Below are positions 12,085 through 22,999 of a stretch of DNA of 64,000 nucleotides, piece by piece. The DNA is from Humulus lupulus (Eukaryota; Streptophyta; Magnoliopsida; Rosales; Cannabaceae), in assembly GCF_963169125.1 (NCBI RefSeq), contig NC_084802.1:23033107-23097106 (forward strand), given 5' to 3'. The first letter of the stretch is position 1. Every line of letters begins with the position of its first letter. Below the pieces are notes generated by a model. It searched no databases. It was not told the origin of the DNA and was given only the letters and a program-made list of their open reading frames with translations. Made by a program: the position numbers and the translations under genes.

Positions 12085-12275
12085 AATCTAAAAAATCATG
12101 GAACCGGATTCTTATCTGACGATAAAGCCAAATCTTCTGAGAATTGAAAACGAGCTATGTTAGAAAAAATGGAAGCTCTTCAAAAGAATGAAACTTGGGA
12201 TCTTGTCTTTCCACCACCTGACAAAAACATTGTTGGGTCAAGGTGGGCTTACAAGATCAAATACAAGTAAGATGG
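12085..12275 (+). pseudogene. Copia reverse-transcriptase N-terminal fragment
   Basis: The plus strand encodes a stretch with MEALQKNETWDL and GSRWAYKIKYK. This is the characteristic start of the Copia RT domain (RVT_2), where a Trp-rich 'NxTWDLV' segment precedes 'GxRWVYKxK'. Only about 60 codons remain, ended by TAA. It has no LTR or other pol domain around it and sits inside the long-TIR element, so it is a captured or leftover fragment. Confidence 0.75.
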
Positions 12276-12298
12276 TTTTTTTATATAGAGGTACAAAC

Positions 12299-12703
12299 GG
12301 CTAATTCTATGATAGAGCCTTCAAAAAGAGCCATAACGTAGGGCTCTTTTGTGTGTTCTCAACCCGTGAATAGTTTTCAGCGCGATTTTTTTTATGACCA
12401 TGTATATTGTAGTTATTTAGAGCATCATGCAAATTTTCAGAAAATTTCGAATAATTTACAGTGTCGAAAACAGATTATTGCACGCGTGACTAATTTTTTT
12501 ATGCGGGTGGAAAATAGCATGTTTGAACTTAGTTTTCGGCACTGTAAATTATTCAGAATTTTCTGAAAATTTGCAGGATACTCTAAATAACTACAATATA
12601 CACGATCATAAAAAAAAATCGCGCCGAAAACTGTTCAAAGGTTGAGAACACAAAAGAGCCATACAGTAAGGCTCTTTTTGAAGACCCTACCAAAGAAATT
12701 TCC
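12299..12703. mobile_element. Palindromic MITE (family P), copy 2
   Basis: Starts GGCTAATTCTATGATAG and ends CTACCAAAGAAATTTCC. The reversed right end aligns with the left over about 34 bp, including AAAAAGAGCC. The two halves are mirror images around an AGATTATTGCACGCGTG centre, with GTGTTCTCAACC, CGGCGCGATTTTTTTT-like and TTGTAGTTATTTAGAGCATC blocks repeated inverted. It is nearly identical to the copy at 12787-13189. Confidence 0.85.
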
Positions 12704-12760
12704 TAAAATATTTTCGTAAATGTTAGTTACAAAACTATATTTCTTAGTTGTAAAACTATA

Positions 12761-13189
12761 GGCCCTACCAAAGAAATTTCCAAAACGGATAATTCTATGG
12801 TAGGAATTTTAAAAAGAGCCCTATCGTAGGGCTTTTTTGTGTTCTCAACCCGTGAATAGTTTTCGGCGCGATTTTTTTTATGACCATGTATATTGAAGTT
12901 ATTTAGAGCATCTTGCAAATTTTTAGAAAATTCCGAATAATTTACAGTGTCGAAAACAGATTATTGCACGCGTGATTAATTTTTTTATGCGCATGGAAAA
13001 TAACATTTTTGAACTTAGTTTTCGGCATTGTAGATTATTCAGAATTTTCTGAAAATTTGCAGGATGCTCTAAATAACTACAATATACACGGTCATAAAAA
13101 AAAATCGCGCCGAAAACTGTTCAAAGGTTGAAAACACAAAAGAGCCCTACGGTAAGGCTCTTTTTGAAAGCTCTACCAAAGAAATTTCC
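12761..13189. mobile_element. Palindromic MITE (family P), copy 3, with 9-bp target duplication
   Basis: The insertion splits the right arm of the long-TIR element. AAAACTATA occurs at 12752-12760 and again at 13190-13198. The left arm of the host element shows the uninterrupted sequence in mirror image. The main MITE begins GGATAATTCTATGGTAG at 12787. The 26 bases before it repeat the other MITE end (CTACCAAAGAAATTTCC), so the left edge may be a rearranged tandem end. A 9-bp duplication points to a Mutator-type mover (inference). Confidence 0.8.
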
Positions 13190-13794
13190 AAAACTATATT
13201 GGTAAACTATTATTACAAAAATAAAAAATTTAGTTGCGAATTTGTTTGGAAGTTTTATCTTAAAAAAAAAATCTACAATTATATAACTAATTTTTGTAAA
13301 TATTATTTACAAATATGTAACAGATATTTATAATTTTGTAATAGATATTTACAAGTTTGTAAATGTTGATCACAAAAAATTATATTTTACTGCTTTTATT
13401 TGTGATTTTATCACTCCGTATTTACGCTTTTGCCACTCAATATTTTTATGAATGCAATGTATTTTTCAAATTTTTTTTAACTTTTAGTTAGCTGTAGATT
13501 TCCAAATTGTAAATAGAAATAAAAAATAAAATAAAAATTATTCAAAAGAAAAACGTTGTCACTAACAACTACAGAATTTTAAAATATATATGTATAATAT
13601 TAACTGAAAAAGCTGCCAATTTGAAATATTTTAAAAAAGATTACCGACAAAAAGTTACCGAAAAAATAATACCCAATACACCCATACTTATTTTATTAAC
13701 AAGTTCTCATCAATATAAAACCCAATCAGGTAAAAAAAAAAAAAAGTTTCCCACATGTGTGGGGGACGTTTTTAACACCCAAACCAGAGAATTA

Positions 13795-13797
<3 letters not shown>

Positions 13798-13829
<32 letters not shown>

Positions 13830-14332
13830 AACTCTTTAATAATAAAAGTAATTACATTTATATTAGGTGAAAAGAAAAAAAGTGATTATATAGTTTTTTT
13901 TGCACAAGTGGTCCTTGTAATTTAAATCTTCCGTATTTATCTTGGAATAAATTGAAGAAATTAATTAAATTATTAAGTGACATCCGATTTTAACAAATAT
14001 AATAATAATAATAATAATGCGTGATACTATCATACACGAAAGTTACATTTAAATTACTTAATGATGTGATATAACATTTGGAATAAATGTGAAATGATGA
14101 TTGAATTGAATTATATATTTTGATTATCATTAGAATTAATGAGAGTGATCAAATATTGTTATGTTGGTTACTAGTTGAAATAATAGTTAATTTCTCTAAA
14201 AACCCTTTAACTTTACTAATCTAATATAAAGTTATTAATATAAACACATATGGAAGTGATTAATACATAATAATCATTATTACATATACATAAGGTTGTA
14301 AAAGATTTTTAGGAATATTCATTCTTGATCTT
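13798..14332. other. AT-rich spacer with TA and AAT microsatellites
   Basis: (TA)n runs directly from the TIR element to 13829 and an (AAT)n run lies near 14000-14017. No gene seen. Confidence 0.6.
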
Positions 14333-14905
14333 TCTATAATAGTGTCGTGTCTTTTGTCCCCAATAGTAGGAGCGTTTCTGTTTTTAGTGTGAAGAAATTA
14401 TAATCCAATTTTTTTATATGACAGTGTACAATGTAGTTATAGTAGATATTCTACCAATTTTCAAGAAATTATGAATAATTTACGCTGAAAAATACTTCAA
14501 AATAATTTATCTCACGTGTGTGTAAAACAGGCTTAAAAACAACTTATTTTTCGTATTTTCGGTATATGGATAAATTGTGATTCAAATTTTTTTATATGAC
14601 GGTGTACAATGTAGTTATTTAGAATCTCCACAAATTTTTGGAAATTCTAAATAATTTACAGTGATGAAAATAAGAAATAAGTTGTTTTGAGGATTGTTTT
14701 ATACACGTGTGAAACAAGTTATTTTGAAGCTTATTTTCGGTATCGTAAATTCTTCATAATATTTTAAAAACTAGTAGAAGATCCTAAATAACTATAATGT
14801 ACACCATTTCATAAAAAAATTATATTATAATTTTTCACATGCCAAAAATAAAGACGCTCCTACCGGTGGGGGCAAAAGACATGCCCCCACTGTAGTCGTC
14901 CCTTA
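14333..14905. mobile_element. Palindromic MITE (family P), diverged copy 4
   Basis: The left CTTTTGTCCCCAATAGTAGGAGCG matches the reversed right end (CTTTTGCCCCCACCGGTAGGAGCG) over a long TIR. The inner blocks TGACAGTGTACAATGTAGTTAT and TTTACGCTG occur inverted on both sides. The fold-back plan is that of the other family P copies, but the sequence is older. No ORF. Confidence 0.75.
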
Positions 14906-14957
14906 TAATTTTAATTATTATAAATATATTGATATTAATTTGAAAAGTATACCACGT

Positions 14958-15998
14958 TGAAATTCCGTTTTTAGTAATTACCAAATTAATTAAACCATGT
15001 GAATTAATTAAGGTGCGGAATGGTAATTAATTGTTGAAACATATTTCAGTTTTGTCGGGATAGAATCCGAACTTGTCACGACAGAAACTGAACACAATAA
15101 AAAGACAGTGCAAAAACAATAAAGAACACAACGAATTTTACAAGTTTCAAAAACCCTTTCAGATAACATACTCCTTGGGGCCACGCCCAGAGAATAAAAC
15201 CAATTAATAAATAATCACAAATACTAAATATTGACTTAAACAAAACAAGACTCCCTCTTGAGATTTGCCGCAACTTTGTTGTACTTCTTTTCACTAATCT
15301 GATCTTGATTGAAACGCTCAACCACTTGAACTCATTTTAATGGCCAGTGAGTGCTTGCATCCTCTCGACACAAGGCTTGTAAAAATCCTCTCCCAAAGAC
15401 TTATAAAAATTGTGTTCAAATTACAACATGTATTCACTCATGAACGTGGTATAAACTCACCACAAAAACTAAACACTCATTTTCCTACAAGATCAAGTGA
15501 ATACTATGATCTTTAATACAAATAAGGAACTCTCACAAATATTACAAAACACTCACAAATTATGCATCTAAGAGTTCACTTTTTTTCAATGCCTTAGATA
15601 CCTATTTATAGAGTTCATTTTGTGCTCATAAAGGCTGAGAAAGAATCTCCTAATAAAAACAAGAATATTTGAAGATATTCTTGATTGATAAAGAATTTCC
15701 TTTTTTAGAAGATTCAGATCCGACATATACGATTTTGGTGGGGACAGCTAGTTTCCTGAATTTTATTATCTTCAGCTGCACAAAAAATTAAGGACAAATA
15801 TTCCAGAAACGATTTTGAGTAAGTACAAAATATTTGCTTTAAATAAAAAAGATACATCTTCCCTTTATAATCATATTATGATAAAATCAAACTAAGAAAT
15901 GAATCTAAATAATCCGAAAATCACAAGAAAGGGAAAGTAAAAATGATTTTTTAAATAAAAAGATATTTCTATAAAATATGCCAATTTTAGGATTTACA
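14958..15998 (-). repeat. 3' LTR of the SIRE-like Copia (1041 bp)
   Basis: In element orientation it starts TGTAAATCCTAAAATTGG at 15998. It matches the right LTR almost base for base. It lacks about 60 bases present in the other LTR near 21955-22015. ORFs within it are incidental. Confidence 0.87.
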
Positions 15999-16022
15999 AT
16001 CTCCTCTTTTGGCAATTTTATA
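15999..16022 (-). other. Polypurine tract of the SIRE-like Copia
   Basis: On the minus strand GCCAAAAGAGGAGATTG abuts the LTR start TGTAAATCC. It sets the element's 3' side. Confidence 0.75.
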
Positions 16023-16321
16023 GACAATGTATATCTATTTTTTAAAAGATCTCTGCATAAGACAAGTGAGCGCTTAAATTCACAAGAGTCACAAAATGAC
16101 TCCCCCTGCCAAAAATAACCAAAGCACATGACAAAACAATTAACAAAAACAATGAGCAACTGCAAGTCAAACAACATAATCAAAGCTCACTCTCTCTCCC
16201 CCCTCATTGTCTAAGAAAAATGTCGAAGAACAACAAAACAAAACCAAAAACAAAGACACTTTTAGTGTTCTTTTACATTTATCAAAAGCAAATAAAAATA
16301 GATCGAAAGGAACGGTAACCG

Positions 16322-16588
16322 TCATGAAGCTGGAGTGGTAAATGCATTGATGATTGCCAACGAAGCAAGAATTTGGCGCTGAGTATCTTCCATGTTAGTG
16401 AACCGCTCGGAGAGACTTGCAATTCCTGTCCAGACAGAAGTGAGAGCAGTCGGGACAGCAAGGGTGTCAGACTCGACATCGCCAGACCCAGAATCAGACA
16501 ACTTAATGTCTTTGCCCTTTCTAGCTATAGTGGTGGAACCACGACCTCGGGTCTTCATGGCTGCTAGAAGAGAAACAAATGAAGACAC
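16322..16588 (-). CDS. Small extra ORF in the 3' region of the SIRE-like Copia
   Basis: An 88-codon ORF between the pol remnant and the 3' LTR. It starts MSSFVSLLAAMKTRGRGST (a second Met precedes a basic KTRGRG stretch). It then has an acidic Ser/Asp patch (SDSGSGDVESD) and a C-terminal part that could form a helix (SLSERFTNMEDTQRQILASL). SIRE-type Copia elements often carry a further ORF at this place (family knowledge), but this one is far shorter and shows no signal peptide or membrane segment. It may be the remaining N-terminus of such an ORF, or unrelated. I do not recognise the family and assign no function. It could also be a chance ORF. Confidence 0.4.
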   Translation of the reverse strand: MSSFVSLLAAMKTRGRGSTTIARKGKDIKLSDSGSGDVESDTLAVPTALTSVWTGIASLSERFTNMEDTQRQILASLAIINAFTTPAS

Positions 16589-17650
16589 ACAAAGAACAAA
16601 AACCTAAACAACTTGGGTACAAGTGAGCGAAAAAGAAAAACAAGAAAACACTTAGAATTAAATAACCAAGGTGAATCCGAATATATAGAGAATTTGGTGC
16701 ACAAATGAGACAAGTTCGAAAATGGGTAATTGAATTTAATGTGATAAATGCCAAAATATCTCATTTTAAAAAAAATTCTTTCACACCTCAAATTTTGAAA
16801 CTTTTTGCATGATTTTGAATATAATGAGATAAAATAAATAAATTGCATCAATTAATTTTCAAACTTGATTTTTTCTTTAGTACTCGGTCAAAAAAAAAAT
16901 TTATTTTTTTATTATTATTTTTTTTTAAATTGCCGAAAATAAAAAGATAAATTTTCATACCATATGTGTCCATGTAAATGCCAAGTCATGTTCAAGAGAA
17001 ACAAGATAACCATTTTTTCACAAATTAGAATAATGAATTATAATTAAAATACTAAGTAACCATAATTCGAAAAAGAATATACCAATCACAAAATATATTT
17101 TAATCAATTCATTCTATGTATGAGTTTTACAACATTCTTACATAGTATAGTCAATAGCATATGTGTGTGCATGTGTAATCAATTTGACGTTTCTTTTTTG
17201 CCTTTTAAAGCTAGGGTCATTGCCCATGTTTGGCAATTATAGCCTTTTTCAAATTGTAACTATAATAGAGGCTATAACTCTTATAGTGATGGTAGCCCTT
17301 TACATTGGTAGAGTATCCTCCAATATAATTGCTAATTACCTGGTACCAACTTACTCAGTGTTGGCTTTCACACATCAGTATAGGTAGCTCTTTTCCAAAA
17401 TGGAGCTTGAAAAATAAATTGGATTAAGGAATGCTCATACAAAAACAACCATAATGATTTGATCAAATATAAATTGGATGGTCTATAATTTTTCAAATAT
17501 GGTTTTTATTCCTCACAAAGTATAAGAATTATAACATTCATTTTCTAAAAATTAAAAAATATGCTCATCAAATTTTTTCCAAACAGGACAAGAGATTTAC
17601 ACAATCACATATGTAAGGCAAGACAATCAATTATTGACAATTTCAAATAA
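16589..17650. other. Non-coding 3' internal region of the SIRE-like Copia
   Basis: AT-rich sequence between the pol end (about 17650) and the small ORF. The short open frames (16564-16851, 17163-17387) have no recognisable motifs. Confidence 0.5.
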
Positions 17651-19105
17651 AACAAACCCCCAAGGATTTCCTGAGAGAATCAAATTTGACCGTGTCTAAA
17701 ACTTTAGTAAAAATATCTGCAATTTGTTTGTTAGTCTCAACATATTCTAAAATTAGAGTTTTGTTTTCAACAAGTTCCCTAAAAAATGATAACGAATGTC
17801 AATATGTTAGGTGCGAGAATGCTGAACAGGATTTTTGGAGATATTAATAGCACTTGTATTATCACAAAAAATGGCTAAAGTTTTAAGATCAAACCCATAG
17901 TCAGTCAACATTTGTTTCATCCCCAAAAGTTGAGTACAATAGCTACCAGCAGCTATGTACTCAGCTTCGGCTGTTGACAAGGAGATGGAGTTTTGTTTTT
18001 TACTATGCCAGGAGACCAAATTGTTTCCTAAGTAAAAACAACCACTATTTGTACTTTTGCGGTCATCAGTGTTTCCTGCCCAATCTGCATCACTATAACA
18101 CACAAGGTTAGAGTTTGTGTCCTTGAAGTACCAAATGCCTAAATCAAGAGTATTATTGATATACCGAATAATTCTTTTTACAGCAGTCACATGAGACTCC
18201 ACGGGGTTCCCTTGGAAGCGAGTACACACTCCAACATTGAAACATTTTTCATGGTAAATATTCAAATATTTTCCCAATCGACATGGTTCACATTTACCAA
18301 AACAATATTTACTTAAATTCGGTAAATCATGAACATGAGTCACACTTCCAATTTTTCTCAAATTTTCAAAAACCGCATGACCATGTTTTTCATGACACCA
18401 ATTAATATCACTCATTGTATTTGTGTGACAATTGCGTGATTGAGATAATGTGTAACAATTGTCAACATATTTATAACCCTTCAAAACACAATTTCCATTT
18501 TGGTCAAGCACAAAACAATTATCATGAGAAAAATTTACAAACAAGTCTTGGCCACAAATTTGACTTATACTAATTAGATTAGTTTTAAGTCCATCAACCA
18601 AAAGAACATTTTGCAACTTTGATAGTCCTTCATAATTTAGAGTGCCACTACCAAGTACCTTACAAGACATACCATCTCCAAATGTGACTTCACCATTTTT
18701 CAAAGTCTTGAAGTGAGTGAGTATGCTTTTGTTACCTGTCATATGCCTAGAACAACCACTATCAAAATACCAAGAGTTAAAAGCACATGTTCTAAGACAA
18801 GTAAAGGCAGCAAGACATTTAAATTCATTTTTATTCACCCAAACTTTCTTAGGTCGTGTCCTTTTCTTCAAGGGCATTTGTCTCAAATTACCATGATGAT
18901 TAAAATAATTTTTTTGAAGAAAATTCATCAAGGTAAAACATTTAGGTCGATTATGACCTTTCACTCCACAAAAATGGCAAATTGGAATAAAATGGCCAGT
19001 TTTTTTATTCTCGAAATTTATGGTCTGTTTCTCATGTGTTGTGATAGATTGAGAAGATGATGCCACATGAGTTTGAGTTGTTCCTGCAGAAGGGTGAGTT
19101 GTCAA
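17651..19105 (-). pseudogene. Copia pol remnant: protease and GAG-pre-integrase fused in frame to RNase H
   Basis: The 432-codon ORF at 17807-19105 joins parts that are normally far apart. It opens with a second zinc-knuckle-like CHFCGVKGHNRPKC, then the aspartic protease start WYFDSGCSRHMTG and the GAG-pre-integrase part ending at GKCEPCRLGKY. It then jumps to the C-terminal RT/RNase H region: NPVESHVTAVKRI, catalytic YSDADWAG, STAEAEYIA and FCDNTSAI. The DDE integrase core and the RT catalytic box are absent. The break lies near codon 295 (after HEKCFNVG). The RNase H tail (IADIFTK motif) continues to about 17651 in another frame after a stop. The protein could not support transposition alone. 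Confidence 0.82.
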
Positions 19106-19120
19106 AATAATAGGAAGATT

Positions 19121-21123
19121 TCAAAAAATATAAATTGTTTTTCCTTTAGGTTTAGATCCATTTGATCCTATCCTAGAAAAATCACAAGCTTTTTGACCTG
19201 CAAGCAGAACATCATCCAAAACCATAGATCTATGATTAAGCATTTTGATACCTTTCACAATTTTATCAACTTCATTAGACAAACGATTGATTTCAAAATC
19301 TTTAGTAACAATCTCAATTTCATATTTTTTTAACAAGAAAGTCAAGTTCTTCATTTCTCTTCTTGAGAACTTTGTTATTGTTTGCCATCAAACGATCATC
19401 TGAACATACTTTCAACCATTGATCATACATATTTTTGTATGATTCTTTCAAGGAATCCTCATCCAAATCAAATTCATCCAAATCACCATGGGAACCCTCG
19501 TCTGTTGAAGTAGTATTATTTAAACAAACAAGGTTCTCATTCACCTGCACAGAAAGAGGTAAGCAAGAAAAAACAGAAGTTAAGGCAATATTAGAATTTT
19601 CTTCCTCATCATTACTTTCAGAGTCCTGGTCACTCCAAGTAACTACCATGACCTTCTTATTTTTCTTTAAGGTATTGGCACATTCAGAATTGAATATGTC
19701 CAAAACATTCACACTCCCTGCATTGAATACCTTTTTTATTAATAGATTCAAAAGGTTTTGAAAAATTATTACCTTTGGAGGATTTAGACATGTCTTTCTT
19801 GTTATCGATCTTTTTCATAAACTTCTTAAATTTTTTTGGAGGATTTAGACATGTTTTTCTTGTTACCAATCTTGTTATGCCCGGTTTGTGCTCAGGTTGA
19901 TGAAAGTCATTCCCACTTATTTTTTGACTGTATATTCTCCAAGAGGGTCATGAAAAAAGTTTATGGTTGGCTGGGTGAGGTGATTTGGCCTGAGAAGTTT
20001 GAGGATTGGCTTGTGTGGTTGGCTAGTCGCAGGAGAGGTTGGGTGTACCATGTGGTGGTCGCAGCTCTTGCTGCTTCTACCTATTTTCTTTGGTTAAATA
20101 GGAACCATTGTTGCTTTGATAATAGATATTTACTGTCTCTAAAACTGATAGCTTGATTAGGTTCTCTGTAAAAACTAGAGTGCTTAACATTAATTCCAGG
20201 AAGTTTTTTTCTAGAGAGAGGCAAATGTTAGAGTTTGTTTATTGCTTGTACTCTGTTGGGAGAGTTTTTGCTCTTGCCTTTTGTTGTTCCTTGGTTGTTT
20301 AATCAGTAAAGTTTTTCTTCCTGATCAAAAAAAAAAAGATCATTTCATCATCATCTTCCTCATTTGAGCTTTCCATTTTCTCTTTGGAAGATTTCAAGGC
20401 AATCAATTTCTCCTTCACAACAATTGGTTTCTCTTGTTGGCTGATCTTTTGATTTAGTTCAAAAGTTCGAAGAGATCTCATCGATTCCTCAACTTTCAAG
20501 GTGTCAAGGTTCTTTACCTTCTCAATGGCTGTGATCTTGGATTGAAACCTGTCAGGAAGAGATCTAACAATTTTCCTAACCAAAACATAGTCAGACAACT
20601 TTTCTCCTAAAGCAAAATATTAATTAGCAATGTCAAACAATTCTTCATAAAACTCAGTGAGGGTTTCTTTTTCAGACATGCGAAGGTTTTCAAATCTTGT
20701 GGTCAACATTACAAGCCTAAATCGCTTAACATCAGCGATTCCTTCAAATTGAGTTTGAAGGATTTCCCAAGCATCTTTGGCAGACTCACAAGATGAAATC
20801 AATTTTATATAACTCTCATCAACACCATTAAAAATTGCATGTAAGGCTTTATTATTATAAATTGACAATTTATCTTCTTCATTAGACCATTCAAGTTCAG
20901 ATTTTACCTATGTCTTACCGGATTTTGAATCCGTCTCGACAAGTGGTGTCCAACCGGTCAATATTGATCTCAAAGCCTTTTCATCAAGGGATTTAACAAA
21001 AGCTTTCATCCTTACTTTCCAGTATGGATAGTTAGTATCATTCAGCAATGGATGGCGAGTTATAGATCCACCTTCTGTAAAGAAAGACATTTCACAAGAA
21101 ACAAAACAAACGGAAAACCACAA
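19121..21123 (-). pseudogene. Copia gag (UBN2-type) of the SIRE-like element, interrupted
   Basis: Minus-strand pieces in order: 21123-20908 (NDTNYPYWKVRMKAF, the gag N-terminal motif), 20868-20620 (KDAWEILQTQFEG, UBN2 domain) and 20598-20338 (RSLPDRFQSKITAIE and an acidic EEDDDEM region). These are followed by 19869-19684 with zinc knuckle CRECECFGHIQFEC, then 19751-19121 with an acidic spacer and a coiled-coil-like end. Stops or frameshifts separate the pieces, and a LINE fragment of about 465 bp lies between 20338 and 19872. A 35-bp direct duplication (19777 and 19838) sits beside the LINE junction. Confidence 0.82.
19873..20337 (+). mobile_element. 5'-truncated LINE (L1-type) tail inserted in Copia gag
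   Basis: The plus strand encodes CPVCAQVDESHSHLFFDC and FLWLNRN. This is the zinc-binding C-terminal domain (zf-RVT type) found at the end of plant L1 ORF2. The frame ends at 20156. About 170 bases of 3' UTR follow, then an A11 run at 20327-20337. Poly(A) end plus 5' truncation is the usual result of target-primed reverse transcription. The left junction is approximate and I could not fix the target duplication. Confidence 0.78.
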
Positions 21124-21148
21124 AATCTCACTAAGAGTATAGTGACCT

Positions 21149-21162
21149 TCTCTGATACCAAT
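21149..21162 (-). other. Primer binding site (initiator tRNA-Met)
   Basis: The minus strand reads TTGGTATCAGAGAAGG directly after the 5' LTR. TGGTATCAGAG is the usual tRNA-iMet primer site of plant Copia elements. Confidence 0.85.
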
Positions 21163-22262
21163 TGAAATTCTATTTTGGTAACTACCACATTAATTAAACC
21201 ATGTGAATTAATTAAGGTGCGGAATGGTAATTAAATGTTGAAACATATTTCAGTTTTGTCAGGACAGAATCTGAACTTGTCACGACAGAAACTGAACACA
21301 ATAAAAAGACAGTGCAAAAACAATAAAGAACACAACGAATTTTTACAAGTTTCAAAAACCCTTTAAGATAGCCTACTCCTTGGGGCCACGTCCAGAGAAT
21401 AAAACCAATTAATAAAGAATCACAAATACTAAATATTGACTTAAACAAAACAAGACTCCCTCTTGAGATTTGCCGCAACTTTGTTGTACTTCTTTTCACT
21501 AATCTGATCTTGATTGAAACGCTCAACCACTTGAACTCCCTTCAATGGCCAGCGAGTGCTTGCATCCTCTCGACACAAGGCTTGTAAAAATCCTCTCCCG
21601 AAGACTTATAAAAATTATGTTCAAATTACAACATGTATTCACTCATGAACGTGGTATAAACTCACCACAAAAACTAAACACTCATTTTTCTACAAGATCA
21701 AGTGAATACTATGATCTTGAATACAAATAAGGAACTCTCACAAATATTACAAAACACTCACAAATTATGCATCTAAGAGTTCACTTTTTCTCAATGTTTC
21801 AGAGATCTATTTATAGAGTCTATTTCGTGCTCATAAAGGCTGAGAAAAAAATTTCTAATAAAAACAAGAATATTTGAAGATATTCTTGATTGATGAAGAA
21901 TTTCATTTTTTAGAAGATTCAGATCCGACAGATACGATTTTGGTGGGGACAACTAATATCTGTGTCAGATCAAATTTCTCAAGATAGAAATAATGATTAA
22001 TTACATCAAAGATTCAGTTTCCTGAATTTTATCATCTTCAGTTGCACGAAAAATTAAGGACAAATATTCCAGAAACGATTTTGAATAAGTACAGAATATT
22101 TGCTTTAAATAAAAAAGATACATCTTCCCTTTATAATCATTTTGTGATCAAATCAAGCTAAAAAATGAATCTAAATACCGAAAATCACAAGAAAGAAAAA
22201 GTAAAAATGATTTTTTAAATAAAAAGATATTTCTATAAAATATGCCAATTTTAGGATTTACA
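21163..22262 (-). repeat. 5' LTR of the SIRE-like Copia (1100 bp)
   Basis: Homologous along its whole length to 14958-15998. Its internal edge is next to the primer site; its outer edge ends GGATTTACA in plus coordinates. The fuller copy keeps the stretch missing from the other LTR. Confidence 0.87.
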
Positions 22263-22497
22263 CACATTAAGTCTATTATCTTGTTACTATAGTTTATAAA
22301 GTAGTATATTTTTTATAATTAATCTCTCTCTCTCTCCCATCTTTGTACTCAATTATTTTTCTATCCAAAAGTCAATTTAAAATGGATTTAAATTTAATTA
22401 GGCTGTGAAATATTTTGCTTTTGAAAAGATATTATAGTATGATATATTCATTTACAATTTTCCTTCTAGTATTCAAAAATTGACTTATATCTTAGAA
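22263..22497. other. Flank without genes
   Basis: AT-rich with a (TC)n run near 22323-22336. Confidence 0.5.
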
Positions 22498-22841
22498 GGA
22501 TTCTATGGCAAGGAGCCCCACTCGTGAGCAATTTTGGGTGCGATTTTTTTATGATTGTGTATATTGTAGTTAATTAGAGTATTTTATAATTTTTCAAAAA
22601 ATTCCGACTAATTTACAATACTAAAAACTAGATTCAAACATGTTGTTTTCCACTCATATAAAATAATTAGTCATGTATGCAAAAATATATTTTTAAACTA
22701 ATTTTTGGTATTATAAATTATTTGGAATTTTATGAAAGTTTGTAAGATACTCTAAATAACTACACTATATACGATTATAAAAAAAATTATACCAAAAACT
22801 ATTCATAGATCGAGAATATAATAGAACCCCACCAATATACC
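22498..22841. mobile_element. Palindromic MITE (family P), diverged copy 5
   Basis: The left GGATTCTATGGCAAGGAGCCCC pairs with the reversed right end (GGTATATTGGTGGGGTTC). Inside it repeats the family plan: GTGTATATTGTAGTTAATTAGAG, then TTCCGACTAATTTACAAT, then the mirror image with TAAATAACTACACTATATAC. Confidence 0.75.
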
Positions 22842-22999
22842 ACTTGCTTGTAAATTTCTTATATCTTAAATATATATAAATGTATGTTGAAATATTCACC
22901 AGAAGACAAAGAAAAACCATGAAAATTTTGTCCAACAAAAGTCATCGAGTCAATTCACGTGAAATTCATGATATGTACACGTTTAAGTGCTTGTATACA
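22842..22999. other. Flank without genes
   Basis: No feature recognised. Confidence 0.4.

Larger units (their letters stand above)
10222..13797. mobile_element. 3.6 kb long-TIR (fold-back/MULE-like) element with nested insertions
   Basis: The ends are long inverted repeats. The left arm, about 10222-10880, starts GGACAATTTTGTGGTGCGGG. The right arm, about 12704-13797, reads in reverse AGATAATTCTCTGGTTTGGG. Shared blocks in mirror order include GTGTTAAAAA, AACCCAATCAG/CTGATTGGGTT, AAACGTTGTC/GACAACGTTT, TATTTACGCTTTTGCCACTC and TTTGTAACTAACATTTACG. The right arm is interrupted by a 429-bp palindromic insertion. The interior holds a hAT-like MITE, a Copia RT fragment and another palindromic MITE. 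There is no transposase. The (TA)n flanks hide any target duplication. Confidence 0.8.
14958..22262 (-). mobile_element. SIRE/Tork-like Copia retrotransposon, internally deleted, both LTRs present
   Basis: Direct LTRs at 14958-15998 and 21163-22262 bracket gag and a shortened pol on the minus strand. The primer site beside the right LTR matches initiator tRNA-Met (TGGTATCAGAG on the minus strand). A purine tract lies beside the left LTR. The gag style (acidic SSNEEDDDEM region, zinc knuckle, TWSDQDSES) resembles SIRE/Tork Copia elements. Integrase and most of RT are missing, so it is non-autonomous. The flanks CACGT and CATTA do not form a convincing target duplication. Confidence 0.87.

Noticed and set aside
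19836..20156. Possible host zinc-finger gene
   Set aside because: The protein is the C-terminal LINE ORF2 zinc domain, followed by a poly(A) tail inside a Copia gag.
14953..22267. 5-bp target duplication of the SIRE-like Copia (CACGT and CATTA)
   Set aside because: Only two of five bases agree, so I do not claim it.
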